Of a DNA stretch of 64,000 nt, positions 17,170 to 25,440 are shown piece by piece. Source of the DNA: Arcobacter sp. (lineage in GTDB: Bacteria > Campylobacterota > Campylobacteria > Campylobacterales > Arcobacteraceae); contig PKUK01000001.1 in assembly GCA_002869535.1 (NCBI GenBank), positions 186,001 to 250,000 on the forward strand. The letters run 5' to 3'. Each line of letters starts with the position of its first letter. The stretch's first letter is position 1. The position numbers were made by a program, and so were the translations under genes. A model generated the notes under the pieces. That model was given only the letters and a program-made list of their open reading frames with translations, had not been told where the DNA came from and did no database searches.

Positions 17170-17742
17170 ATGGCTGAAATAAAAAGAAAAACAAAAGAGA
17201 CAGATATAAGTTGTAAAATAGATATTAATGGGTCTGGAAAGTCAAATATAAATACAGGTGTTGGATTTTTTGATCATATGCTAGAAGCACTATCTAAGCA
17301 CAGTGGTATTGATATTGAGTTAATTTGCAAGGGTGACTTACATATTGATGCACATCATACAGTAGAAGATTGTGGTATTGTTTTAGGAAAGGCTTTAAAA
17401 GAGGATATTTTCCCAATACAAGCAGTTGAGCGATATGGAAATGCAACAGTAGTTATGGATGAAGCTTCATCAACTTGTGCCTTAGATTTATCAAATAGAC
17501 CTTTTTTAGTTTATGAAGTAAATGTAAGCGGAAAAGTAGGGGATTTTGATGTTGAACTTGCAGAAGAGTTTTTCCATGCTTTAGTTATGAATGCTGGACT
17601 TACAACACACATAATTGTTCAGAGAGGAAGAAACAAACACCATATCTTAGAAGCTAGCTTTAAAGCCTTTGCTGTAGCTCTAAGACGTGCTTTAGTAAAA
17701 AATGAGAGATTAGGAATTCCTAGTACTAAAGGTGTTTTATGA
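17170..17742 (+). CDS. hisB: Imidazoleglycerol-phosphate dehydratase
   Basis: Sixth step of histidine synthesis. It is 190 residues, a monofunctional enzyme without the phosphatase domain found in enterobacteria. Signatures are TGVGFFDHMLEAL, DLHIDAHHTVEDCGI (metal-binding HHTVED), RFGN-equivalent RYGN, and HHILEASFKAFA near the end. There is no other his gene nearby; it sits between rlpA and kdsC. The stop overlaps the kdsC start as ATGA. Confidence 0.95.
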   Translation: MAEIKRKTKETDISCKIDINGSGKSNINTGVGFFDHMLEALSKHSGIDIELICKGDLHIDAHHTVEDCGIVLGKALKEDIFPIQAVERYGNATVVMDEASSTCALDLSNRPFLVYEVNVSGKVGDFDVELAEEFFHALVMNAGLTTHIIVQRGRNKHHILEASFKAFAVALRRALVKNERLGIPSTKGVL

Positions 17743-18236
17743 TAAAGCTAATTGTTCTTGATGTTGATGGAACATTAACTGATGGGAAAATTACATATAC
17801 TAACAATGGTGATGAAATAAAATCTTTTGATGTTGCAGATGGTTTGGCTATTGCAGTATGGACAAAAACCTTTGGCAAAAAAGCAGCTATCATTACAGGT
17901 AGAAAATCTTCTTTAGTAGAAAAAAGAGCAAAAGAGTTAAATATAGAACACCTTTACCAAGGTGTTCACAATAAAGACGAAGTTTTAGAAGAGATTTTAA
18001 AAAAAGAAGCAATCTCTTGGCATGAAGTAGCTGCTATTGGTGATGATTTAAATGATTATAAGATGTTAAAAAAAGCAGGATTATCATTTACTCCACAAAA
18101 TGGTTCAAAATATATAAAACAAATAGTAAATGTAGTTTGTGAACATAAAGGTGGAGAAGGTGCGGTAAGAGAGATGATGGAATACATCTTTAGAGAAGAT
18201 GGTTTAGAAGAGGAATTTCTCAAACTATGGCAATAA
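17739..18236 (+). CDS. kdsC: 3-deoxy-D-manno-octulosonate 8-phosphate phosphatase
   Basis: HAD-superfamily phosphatase making free KDO for lipid A-core; 165 residues, no cap domain. Motif I is VLDVDGTLTDGKI with both aspartates, motif II is ITGRKSS, and the motif III/IV region has AAIGDDLNDYKML. QGVHNKDEVL is the tetramer-interface segment characteristic of KdsC. It is followed by lptC and lptA, with overlaps of 10 and 4 bases, the widespread kdsC-lptC-lptA arrangement. Confidence 0.93.
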   Translation: MIKLIVLDVDGTLTDGKITYTNNGDEIKSFDVADGLAIAVWTKTFGKKAAIITGRKSSLVEKRAKELNIEHLYQGVHNKDEVLEEILKKEAISWHEVAAIGDDLNDYKMLKKAGLSFTPQNGSKYIKQIVNVVCEHKGGEGAVREMMEYIFREDGLEEEFLKLWQ

Positions 18237-18760
18237 ATTATTTTACTTATGCAATATTAATTATATCTTTTATATCAGCAATAGTAGGAATAACTCCTAA
18301 AGAAAAAGATAAAAACAATGAAGAACAGCCTCAAATAGTATTTGAAGACTCTACTTTATATACTTTCAATGTGGATAACCTTGAAAGAATTGTAAATTCT
18401 AAAAGAGCTATGAAGTATAAAACAAAAGATATTATGTATGACGGAAAAATTATATTAAGACGAGCTGATAATGGAACAGATTATATTGAATCTGATATTA
18501 TTATTAAAAGACTAGAACAGTATAAATTTTTAAACAATGTAAAATATAATAGAGAGAATAATATACTTTTAAATACTGATGAGCTTTTTTATGATGGGAT
18601 TAAAAAAATTGCAACAAATACAATAGAGTTTGATGGTATCTATAATAATAGTACAATAAAAGGAAAAGCCCTGTATCTTGATACAAATAAGGCAGTTTTT
18701 AAGTCAAAAGATACACATTTTGAAGTTTTAATGAATAACAATAACAAAGGTAATAAATGA
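18227..18760 (+). CDS. lptC: LPS export protein LptC-like
   Basis: 177 residues with one N-terminal membrane anchor (TYAILIISFISAIVGI) and a periplasmic beta-jellyroll with alternating hydrophobic strands (about 40-170). Sequence identity to LptC is weak, as is usual for this family. The call rests on size, topology and its place between kdsC and lptA, with which it overlaps. It would carry LPS from the LptBFG transporter to LptA. No other Lpt genes are in the window. Confidence 0.8.
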   Translation: MAINYFTYAILIISFISAIVGITPKEKDKNNEEQPQIVFEDSTLYTFNVDNLERIVNSKRAMKYKTKDIMYDGKIILRRADNGTDYIESDIIIKRLEQYKFLNNVKYNRENNILLNTDELFYDGIKKIATNTIEFDGIYNNSTIKGKALYLDTNKAVFKSKDTHFEVLMNNNNKGNK

Positions 18761-19284
18761 GATTTTTTTTAATAGTTAGTATATTTTGTAGTTTTTTATT
18801 TGCAGAAAAGCTAATAATAGATGCAAATAACTTTGAAGCTTATGATGAAAAAGGCTTATCAATTTTTACAGGTAATGTAAAAATGATAAAAGCAAAAGAT
18901 GAATTAGAATCTGATAGACTAGATGTATACCTAAGTGAAAAAAAGCCAAATACTAAAAGAGAACCTTTAAAATATATAGCAACTGGAAATGTGAAATTTA
19001 AAGTAAAAACTGCTGATAAGTTATATGAAGGTAAAGGTGACAAAGTAGTCTATGAGCCTAAAAAGATGCAGTATGTTATTACTGGAAATGGATTTTTAAA
19101 AGAGGTAAGTGAAGATAAAAGACTTTTTGGGAATAAAATTGTAATTAACCAAGTAAGTGGTGAAGCAAAGGTTAGTGGAAGCGAAGATAAGCCAGTTAGA
19201 TTTATAATTGATTTAGCCAATAGTAACACTACGAAAAAAGAAGTTAAACCTTCAAAAAATACGCAAAAAGTTGAGAGTAAATAA
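18757..19284 (+). CDS. lptA: LPS transport periplasmic protein LptA
   Basis: 175 residues with a signal peptide (FFLIVSIFCSFLFA) and an OstA-type jellyroll: LIIDANNFEAYDEKG, SIFTGNVKMIKAKDELESD, KYIATGNVKFKVKT and ERDKVVYEP-like GKGDKVVYEP, the standard order of strands. It bridges LptC and LptD across the periplasm. The last 20 residues are polar and lysine-rich. Its TAA overlaps the engB ATG (TAATG). Confidence 0.9.
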   Translation: MRFFLIVSIFCSFLFAEKLIIDANNFEAYDEKGLSIFTGNVKMIKAKDELESDRLDVYLSEKKPNTKREPLKYIATGNVKFKVKTADKLYEGKGDKVVYEPKKMQYVITGNGFLKEVSEDKRLFGNKIVINQVSGEAKVSGSEDKPVRFIIDLANSNTTKKEVKPSKNTQKVESK

Positions 19285-19892
19285 TGAGAATAGTAGAAGC
19301 ATCTTTTATGCAATCAGCTCAAAGTATAGCTGACTCTCCTGGTCCTGATGTAGCTGAGATAGCATTTTTAGGACGTAGTAACGTTGGTAAGAGTTCACTG
19401 CTTAATACACTTACAAATAGAAAAGGCTTGGCAAAATCATCTTCAACACCAGGGAAAACACAACTTATAAATTATTTTAATATTAAGTTTAAAACAGATG
19501 AAGATAATGACATGCCACCTGATTTATTTGCTAGATTTGTAGATTTACCAGGTTTTGGTTATGCAAGAGTTTCTAAAAGTATAAAAGCAGAGTGGAATAG
19601 AAATCTAACTGGTTATTTAGAAAAAAGAGCAAACCTACAGATGTTTATACATTTAATTGATGCTAGACATCCAGATTTAGAGATTGATAAAAACGTTGAT
19701 GAATTTTTGCTAAAAATAAAAAGAGGTGACCAACTTATTGTTCATGCTTTTACAAAAACTGATAAGTTAAAACAAAATGACTTAGCAAAGTTAAAAAGAG
19801 AGTACCCAGATGGTATTTTTATCTCAAATCTTAAAAAAAGAGGTATATCAGACCTCCAAAATAAAATAACAGGATACTTATTTGGAAATTAG
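19284..19892 (+). CDS. engB: Ribosome biogenesis GTP-binding protein EngB/YsxC/YihA
   Basis: Small GTPase needed for 50S assembly and division; 202 residues. G1 is GRSNVGKSSLLN, with SSSTPGKTQLINYF as switch I, DLPGFGYARVSK as G3, FTKTDKLK as G4 and FISNLKKRGI as the G5 region. A segment between G1 and G3 (FKTDEDNDMPPDLFARF) is slightly longer than in the E. coli protein. It overlaps lptA by one base and the next gene by 11 bases. Confidence 0.94.
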   Translation: MRIVEASFMQSAQSIADSPGPDVAEIAFLGRSNVGKSSLLNTLTNRKGLAKSSSTPGKTQLINYFNIKFKTDEDNDMPPDLFARFVDLPGFGYARVSKSIKAEWNRNLTGYLEKRANLQMFIHLIDARHPDLEIDKNVDEFLLKIKRGDQLIVHAFTKTDKLKQNDLAKLKREYPDGIFISNLKKRGISDLQNKITGYLFGN

Positions 19893-20343
19893 ATTTTATA
19901 AACCAACTACAAAAGATATTCTTGCTATGCAGAGCCTTGTTAAAGGTGAAGTAGAAAAGGGTACTATTCTTCTTCGAACAGAAGATGAGATGGCTAATAC
20001 CATACGTTCTTATACTGTAGTTGAAGTTGATGGAAAACTTGCTGGCTTTGCTGCTACGCATATCCATTCTATAAGACTTGCGGAAGTGAGAAGTTTAATA
20101 GTATCAAAAGATTTTAGAGGATTAAAACTAGGTAAACAATTAGTTGATGCCTGCATAAAAGAGGCAAAGTTTTATGGACTAGAACAGATTCTATCTTTAA
20201 CTTATGAGCAAGGTTTTTTTGAAAGTTGTGGTTTTAGAGTTATAGAAAAAGACCAAATTCCAGAACACAAAATCTGGGCTGACTGTATACGATGTAAACA
20301 TTTCCCAGTTTGTGATGAAGTGGCGATGGTGGTTGATCTTTAG
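19882..20343 (+). CDS. argA: GNAT acetyltransferase, short ArgA-type N-acetylglutamate synthase
   Basis: 153 residues from a TTG start inside engB. The GNAT core carries AEVRSLIVSKDFRGLKLGKQLVDAC, with the acetyl-CoA pyrophosphate loop RGLKLGKQL, and YEQGFFESCGFRVIEK. The end has the CIRCKHFPVCDEVAM pattern typical of the stand-alone N-acetylglutamate synthases found in bacteria without ArgJ. These make N-acetylglutamate, the first intermediate of arginine synthesis. No arg genes are adjacent, so the substrate is by family likeness. It converges on the FecR-domain gene 13 bases further on. Confidence 0.78.
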   Translation: MEIRFYKPTTKDILAMQSLVKGEVEKGTILLRTEDEMANTIRSYTVVEVDGKLAGFAATHIHSIRLAEVRSLIVSKDFRGLKLGKQLVDACIKEAKFYGLEQILSLTYEQGFFESCGFRVIEKDQIPEHKIWADCIRCKHFPVCDEVAMVVDL

Positions 20344-20356
20344 CCACTACAACTTG

Positions 20357-21778
20357 TTATGGTGGAGGTCGAGTACCTTCTATAGCTTTAAATAAACCAC
20401 TTCCTTTTATTACACCATCTTCAAAGTCAAATTTTCCACCTATAGCTTTTATAGAACCTTCTCCATAAAATGAACCATTTACATTTCCAGTTATACTGTT
20501 AGAATTATGAGTTAAATCAGATGAAGAGAAACCTGATGAATTTACTACTCCATTATTTCCAATATCTATGCCATAAGTAATAGTTTGTTGAGAATTATTA
20601 GTATATATTAAGTTCATACTTCCTGTAAAAGAGCCACTTCCTCCACCAAAATCAAATGCAAAATCTACTTCACTTGAATTAAGTATTGAGTACTTATGTG
20701 TGCCATCATATATATTTCCATGTATAACGTTACCATAAAAATTTACTGTATCATTTAACCCATTAATTACGCTATCTACAATACTTTTTGCAGTTTTTGT
20801 TCCTGCAATCCATCCTCCACTATTTCCATTCTTTGACCATTCTCCCCATACTAAATAATTACTATCAGTAAGCTGATCATAAAAATAATCTTCATTACTT
20901 AGTGTTGCATTAGTAATATCATTATCAAAAATCTTCATTTTTAAAGAACTACTCGTTATAGAAGTTGAAGAGCTATCAAAATCATTCATTCCGATCTCAC
21001 CATTTTTAAATGATTCAAAATCTTCATTACTATCGTAAATTATTGTATTTACATATCCTAGAGTACTAAAATTAGATAAAGTAGAATGCTCTTTTTTAAT
21101 AGGAGAAGTAGTAGGAATATCTGGTTTTGGAGGATTACTAGGTGGAGCATCATCTATAACCTTCGGCGCTTCAGGAGGAGTATTGTCATTATTTCCTCCA
21201 CCATCTTGTTGTTCTATATTATCTAAAGTATCTTGTTTTAAAGGTTCAGGAGGAGTTGTAGCTTCTCCTTGTGGAGTTCTAGTAAGCTCTTGTTTTTCAA
21301 CGTTTACCGTAACTCCATTAGCAGTAACACTAATAGCTCCATCAGTACAAGCAATAATTCTTTGATTACCAATAATAGTAGTTCCCCTAATACCAATAGA
21401 AGCAGATTTTGTTTTCAGTTTAAATCTCTCTTTATTTATCTTTCCAATTTTCCCAGTAATAGATTTAAATGAACCTTTCATAAAACCTATGTCTGCTTTA
21501 GAATCATTTGGTTTAGTTTCATCATAGGCATAATCAAAGATATTTAAAGTTGAATTTTGTCCAATAGTAATAATAGTGTTATCATCAAGTGTAACTTGAG
21601 CTTTAGAAGCTTTAGCAGAGTTTATTACATCATTTTTTTCTAGCTTTTCTCCAAGCTTTGCTAAGATAGTATTAGAATCTCTAGAGATTTTAACATCACC
21701 AACTAAGGCTGTTATTTGTCCTACACTAGCAAATAAGAAATTTGTTAGAATAAAAAGTAATAATAGTATTTTTTTCAT
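20357..21778 (-). CDS. FecR-domain protein with TbpB-like beta-barrel C-terminus; candidate secreted cargo
   Basis: 473 residues. A cleavable signal peptide (LLLLFILTNFLFA) has no lipobox cysteine, so it is not a lipoprotein. A FecR-type domain follows (about 25-165): VGDVKISRDSNTILAKLGE, TIGQNSTLNIFDYAY, and RFKLKTKSASIGIRGTTI. A proline-rich, acidic linker covers about 165-230. The C-terminal part (about 235-473) is rich in Gly, Ser and Asn and shows YSILNSSEVDFAFDFGGG and GNVNGSFYGEGSIKAIGGKF, the pattern of TbpB-like eight-stranded barrels (usually GNVNGxFYGPxAxExGGxF). It follows the Slam-like gene by 9 bases and must be co-expressed. The FecR domain is confident, the TbpB likeness moderate. 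Confidence 0.75.
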   Translation of the reverse strand: MKKILLLLFILTNFLFASVGQITALVGDVKISRDSNTILAKLGEKLEKNDVINSAKASKAQVTLDDNTIITIGQNSTLNIFDYAYDETKPNDSKADIGFMKGSFKSITGKIGKINKERFKLKTKSASIGIRGTTIIGNQRIIACTDGAISVTANGVTVNVEKQELTRTPQGEATTPPEPLKQDTLDNIEQQDGGGNNDNTPPEAPKVIDDAPPSNPPKPDIPTTSPIKKEHSTLSNFSTLGYVNTIIYDSNEDFESFKNGEIGMNDFDSSSTSITSSSLKMKIFDNDITNATLSNEDYFYDQLTDSNYLVWGEWSKNGNSGGWIAGTKTAKSIVDSVINGLNDTVNFYGNVIHGNIYDGTHKYSILNSSEVDFAFDFGGGSGSFTGSMNLIYTNNSQQTITYGIDIGNNGVVNSSGFSSSDLTHNSNSITGNVNGSFYGEGSIKAIGGKFDFEDGVIKGSGLFKAIEGTRPPP

Positions 21779-21787
21779 GTTAAATCC

Positions 21788-23101
21788 TTAGAATGTATAA
21801 ATCAATGAAGATTTTATAACATGTTTTTTATAGTCAAAAGGCGCTTGATTTGATATATTGTTTGTAGCTGTTCCCTTTAGTGCAAATATTAAGTTTTTTC
21901 TTAATGGTCTTGTAATACCTAAAGCAAAAGTGTTTATCTTGTCAACTCTTCTTGATAAGAAGTTAACATCTGTGTCTGTATAAATTACTTTTTTACTACC
22001 AAGTGTTGTAGTTAGATTAAGTTTATATGGAAGAGCTAAACTATTTTCTAAGCTTAGTTCATATGTTTCTTTACTTACATCTGTTCTTTGTTCATATATT
22101 TCTAACTCTTTAATATATGAAGTATTTAAAGTAAAAAGTCCATAATTTTCTGTTTTATATTTTAAAGCATCAATAAAATTAAATGCATAGGCATTTTTTT
22201 CTTTATCTGTTACTTGGTCAAAAAGTTTTTTACTTATTTTAAGAGTAATATCATTTAAAGTTGTTTGAGTAAAGATATGAGAATTTGAAAGGATTAGATT
22301 ATAGCTTTTTAAATAAGCTTTGTCATTATATCTTACATAATCCATTCCTATTCCAGTACTATATTTATTTGCTCCCTTATAAAAAGTTGGAGTAGAAGAG
22401 AAAGATATAACATCAATATTACTATCTTTTTTTGTATCGTAATCTTGAGTATAAATGACAAGGTTATTATTTAAAGAGAACTCTTCATCATATTTGTAAA
22501 CGTGGTTTATAATAGCAATCGCATCATAAGTATAATCAGACTCTTCTTTTGCACTATTTGATAAAGTCACTGTTCCTAATTGTGGTGTAAAGACTGAATA
22601 ATCACCTGGTGTTGCAGAGTTATTTGCATTTGAATCATAGCTCAAATCAAATACTAAAGCCCCGTTTATAAAGTGTTTTTGCATAGTTCGTTTTATGTAA
22701 GCTAGTCTTGCTTCAATACTCTTTCTTACATCTGCTGGAGTATTTGCATTTACTAAAACAGTGTTAAAGTCTTTTATAGCTTGTGCATAGTTTTTTAGCA
22801 TAAGATTACTTTGTGCTACTTCAACTTTAACTCGTGAATTATTTGGTTCAACAAAAAGAATTCTTTCATAATAACTGATAGCTAAATCATATTCACCTTG
22901 TTCATAAGCACTTCTTCCAAGATAAAAATTTAGAGTTTGATTTCCTAAATCACTCTTTGAAAGAGAATGAAATATCTCATAGGCATCTTTATAGTTCTTC
23001 TCTTTGAATAATTTAATTGCTTGATCATAAGAGGTAAATGTTTCATTTGCCAATAAAAGGCTTGTAATAATTGATGTTGAAAGTAATATTTTTTTAATCA
23101 T
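21788..23101 (-). CDS. TPR plus outer-membrane beta-barrel protein, Slam-like (DUF560)
   Basis: 437 residues. A signal peptide (ILLSTSIITSLLLA) leads into TPR repeats (about 25-145) with YDQAIKLFKEKNYKDAYEIF, FYLGRSAYEQGEYDLAISYY and a third repeat. From about 155 the chain is built of alternating amphipathic strands, opens with FDLSYDSNANN, and ends in SSLIYTF with a terminal aromatic, as outer-membrane barrels do. Periplasmic TPRs joined to a barrel is the architecture of Slam (type XI secretion) proteins. The adjacent gene encodes a protein with a TbpB-like barrel, the usual Slam client fold. Sequence identity to known Slams could not be tested. It is the first gene of a two-gene operon. 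Confidence 0.75.
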   Translation of the reverse strand: MIKKILLSTSIITSLLLANETFTSYDQAIKLFKEKNYKDAYEIFHSLSKSDLGNQTLNFYLGRSAYEQGEYDLAISYYERILFVEPNNSRVKVEVAQSNLMLKNYAQAIKDFNTVLVNANTPADVRKSIEARLAYIKRTMQKHFINGALVFDLSYDSNANNSATPGDYSVFTPQLGTVTLSNSAKEESDYTYDAIAIINHVYKYDEEFSLNNNLVIYTQDYDTKKDSNIDVISFSSTPTFYKGANKYSTGIGMDYVRYNDKAYLKSYNLILSNSHIFTQTTLNDITLKISKKLFDQVTDKEKNAYAFNFIDALKYKTENYGLFTLNTSYIKELEIYEQRTDVSKETYELSLENSLALPYKLNLTTTLGSKKVIYTDTDVNFLSRRVDKINTFALGITRPLRKNLIFALKGTATNNISNQAPFDYKKHVIKSSLIYTF

Positions 23102-23158
23102 TTAGTCCTCATTAGTTAGTAAAAGTGACTTATTATAGTTAATATTAGCTTTACTTAT

Positions 23159-23180
23159 ATTTATGATTTTTATCATAAAT
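23159..23180. promoter_or_regulatory. 22-bp palindrome, candidate operator of the Slam-like/FecR operon
   Basis: ATTTATGAT-TTTT-ATCATAAAT is a perfect 9-bp inverted repeat with a 4-base centre, 58 bases upstream of the Slam-like ATG and about 120 before the divergent cyclic-nucleotide-binding gene. Spacing and composition resemble sites for dimeric regulators such as Fur or Crp/Fnr-type proteins, but it does not match either consensus closely. Confidence 0.45.
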
Positions 23181-23301
23181 AATTAAAAAATAATTAAAAT
23201 AATTAATTAGAACTTTTATGTAGTTAAATAATAGTAAAAATGATTTTTTCAAGATAAAATTAAGTATAATTAAGAAACTATTCAATTTATCAGGAATTAA
23301 T

Positions 23302-23763
23302 ATGGATTCACCCCAAAAGAAAACACCTACTGCAATGGATAAATTACTTTTATTAAAGAGTCGTATACCTTTTTTCTCAGGCTTAAGTAATCAAAATATT
23401 GTAGAGTTTATTGAAAATGTTAGGATAGTACAGTTTAAGCCAAATGAAATAATATTTGAAGAGGGTGGCATTTTAAATAAAGATATATATTACTTACTTT
23501 CGGGTAGTTTAGATATTTTAAAAAAAGATGAACATACTAATAGAGAAAAAAAAATAACAACTATTGAAAGACAAACTCTTTTTGGTGAGATGAGAGCAGT
23601 TACCAATAAACCAAGAAGTACTACAGTAAAAACATCAAATGATGGTGCTTTGGTTATTATCTTTAATCTAAAAGTAACTCAAGATTCAGGTAAAGCATTA
23701 TTTTATAAAAATATAATAGATGAACTATCTAAAAAAATTGTTGCAATGAATGAGATGAGTTAA
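23302..23763 (+). CDS. Cyclic nucleotide-binding domain protein
   Basis: 153 residues consisting almost entirely of one cNMP-binding beta-roll: KSRIPFFSGLSNQNIVEFIE, FKPNEIIFEEGG, YYLLSGSLDILKK, GEMRAVTNKPRSTTVKT. The phosphate-binding cassette is GEMRAVTNKPRST rather than the canonical GELALxxxxPRxAT, so ligand binding may differ. There is no DNA-binding helix-turn-helix and no membrane segment, so it is not a Crp-type regulator. The ATG is preceded by CAGGAATTAAT. It is a single gene, convergent with the efflux operon. Confidence 0.82.
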   Translation: MDSPQKKTPTAMDKLLLLKSRIPFFSGLSNQNIVEFIENVRIVQFKPNEIIFEEGGILNKDIYYLLSGSLDILKKDEHTNREKKITTIERQTLFGEMRAVTNKPRSTTVKTSNDGALVIIFNLKVTQDSGKALFYKNIIDELSKKIVAMNEMS

Positions 23764-23767
23764 AACC

Positions 23768-25432
23768 CTATAAAATATCTTTTATAGAGTTCTTAATTAT
23801 TACTGGTACAAAAAACATAGATACCACATAAGATATAAGTGTTCCCCCAATAAGTGCCACACCAAGTCCTCCAAAAACAGCATCAGTAGCTAAAAGTGAA
23901 GATGCAAAGACCATTGTTAGAACTGTTAAAATAATAGGTTTTGATCTAGTAGCTGTTGCTTGTGCTATGGCTTTATTTATTTCCATCTTCTCTTCAACTA
24001 TTAATTGCTTTGAAAAATCTATGATAAGTGTTGAGTTTCTTGAGTTTATTCCTATAAGTCCAATAAATCCAATAAGTGAAGTTGCTGTTAAATAAAAGGT
24101 ATCACTTGTAAATATATCCATAATAAAGTGTGCAAAAATAACTCCTATAATAGATATAAAACTTGATAATACTATTCCACCTGATAGAGAAAAACTTTTA
24201 TAATAAATAACCATTAAGAAAAATATCAAAACAAGTGCAATGATAAATGCTCCACCTAAGTCTATAAAAGTATCAATAGTAACTTTTAATTCACCTTCCC
24301 ATATAAGTTTAAATGTCTCATTTGTTTTTTTATCTTTAAACTCTAGATTTAGCATATTTGTTTTTGTAATTATATACTCATTGGCCAATGTCTCTATCAT
24401 CTCATTTCTAGCATCAAGTAGAGGGTAGATTTGACTCTCTTTATTTGTCTCTGCAATTACATTAATCATTTTTTCTAAATTTTTTGAGGTAATTATTGGT
24501 TCTTGTAAGGTTTTTTCAATTTTTACAAACTCTGATATAGATACTAAATCACCTCTTTGATTTATTACTTTTAGTGTTGATAGTTTACTTTTTAGTTCAT
24601 CTTTTGAACTTTTTTCTAAAAGCCTACTATCATCAAGTCTTAAAAATATAGGTATTTGGTTTTCTGCTTTAGCTTCATTTACATATCCTATTTCCATACC
24701 TTCAAAGGCAAGATAGAGTATGTTTTTCACTTGTGATAGACTAACACCACTTTTTATAACTTTTGTGGAGTCAAGAACTAAAGAGTATTTATAAAATGGT
24801 TTTGTAGCTAAGGTATCTATATCTACTAAAGTTTTTTGATTTTTTAATATTTTTTCAATTTTAAGTGCAAATTCACGTCTTGCATCAAAACTACTTCCCC
24901 CATAAATCTCTGCAACTATTGAAGCTAACACAGGAGGTCCTGCTGGAAGTTCTATGAATTTGATATTTGCATTATAAACAGAACACTGTTTTTGAATACC
25001 ATCTCGTAAATTACTTACCAAATTATAAGAGTGAATATCTCTAAAAGAAGCTTTTTTAATATTTACCATTATTTCCGCTTGATTTTCTTGGTTTTTTAAG
25101 GCACTTCCTTTTACCATTCCTGCAAAATCAAGGGGCTGACCCTCTCCTAAAAATACAGATATTGAGGTTATTAGGTCTATATTTTTTAGTTCATTTATTA
25201 TGCATGTTGTTACTTCTTTAGTTTGTGATTTTGAAGAGCCATCTTTTAAATCAACATATATAGAAAAAGTATCTGAATCTTTTCCTGGAAGCATTTTTGC
25301 TTTTACAATTTCAGTAGGAAAAGTAGCAATACTTATTAGAAATAAGATTAAAGTTATGAGATAAACTAATCGTGACTTTTTCTTATCTTCTAAGATATTA
25401 TAAATAAATTCTTCTAAGTTAAATTTTTTCAT
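23768..25432 (-). CDS. RND efflux transporter, C-terminal half (split gene)
   Basis: 554 residues equal to the second half of an AcrB-type pump: the membrane entry helix (LVYLITLILFLISIATF), the periplasmic porter region with KMLPGKDSDTFSIYVDL, and five C-terminal helices including LIGFIGLIGINSRNSTLIIDF and ATRSKPIILTVLTMVFA. The KMLPGKDSDTF segment matches the KMLP-F-D-N-K-SEF clade of RND pumps. It starts at ATG with AGGATAG in front, 8 bases after the stop of the N-terminal half and in a different frame. The two ORFs total 1068 residues, the size of an intact pump, so both halves are probably made and assemble together. Confidence 0.85.
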   Translation of the reverse strand: MKKFNLEEFIYNILEDKKKSRLVYLITLILFLISIATFPTEIVKAKMLPGKDSDTFSIYVDLKDGSSKSQTKEVTTCIINELKNIDLITSISVFLGEGQPLDFAGMVKGSALKNQENQAEIMVNIKKASFRDIHSYNLVSNLRDGIQKQCSVYNANIKFIELPAGPPVLASIVAEIYGGSSFDARREFALKIEKILKNQKTLVDIDTLATKPFYKYSLVLDSTKVIKSGVSLSQVKNILYLAFEGMEIGYVNEAKAENQIPIFLRLDDSRLLEKSSKDELKSKLSTLKVINQRGDLVSISEFVKIEKTLQEPIITSKNLEKMINVIAETNKESQIYPLLDARNEMIETLANEYIITKTNMLNLEFKDKKTNETFKLIWEGELKVTIDTFIDLGGAFIIALVLIFFLMVIYYKSFSLSGGIVLSSFISIIGVIFAHFIMDIFTSDTFYLTATSLIGFIGLIGINSRNSTLIIDFSKQLIVEEKMEINKAIAQATATRSKPIILTVLTMVFASSLLATDAVFGGLGVALIGGTLISYVVSMFFVPVIIKNSIKDIL

Positions 25433-25440
25433 CTACTATC

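Noticed and set aside
20357-23101. FecR-FecI-type iron signalling system
   Set aside because: The FecR-domain protein has a Sec signal and no membrane anchor, and no ECF sigma factor lies nearby.
25433-25440. RND pump as a frameshifted pseudogene
   Set aside because: Each half has its own start, the second with a ribosome site, and no conserved motif is lost at the junction. It is kept as a split gene with the caveat noted.
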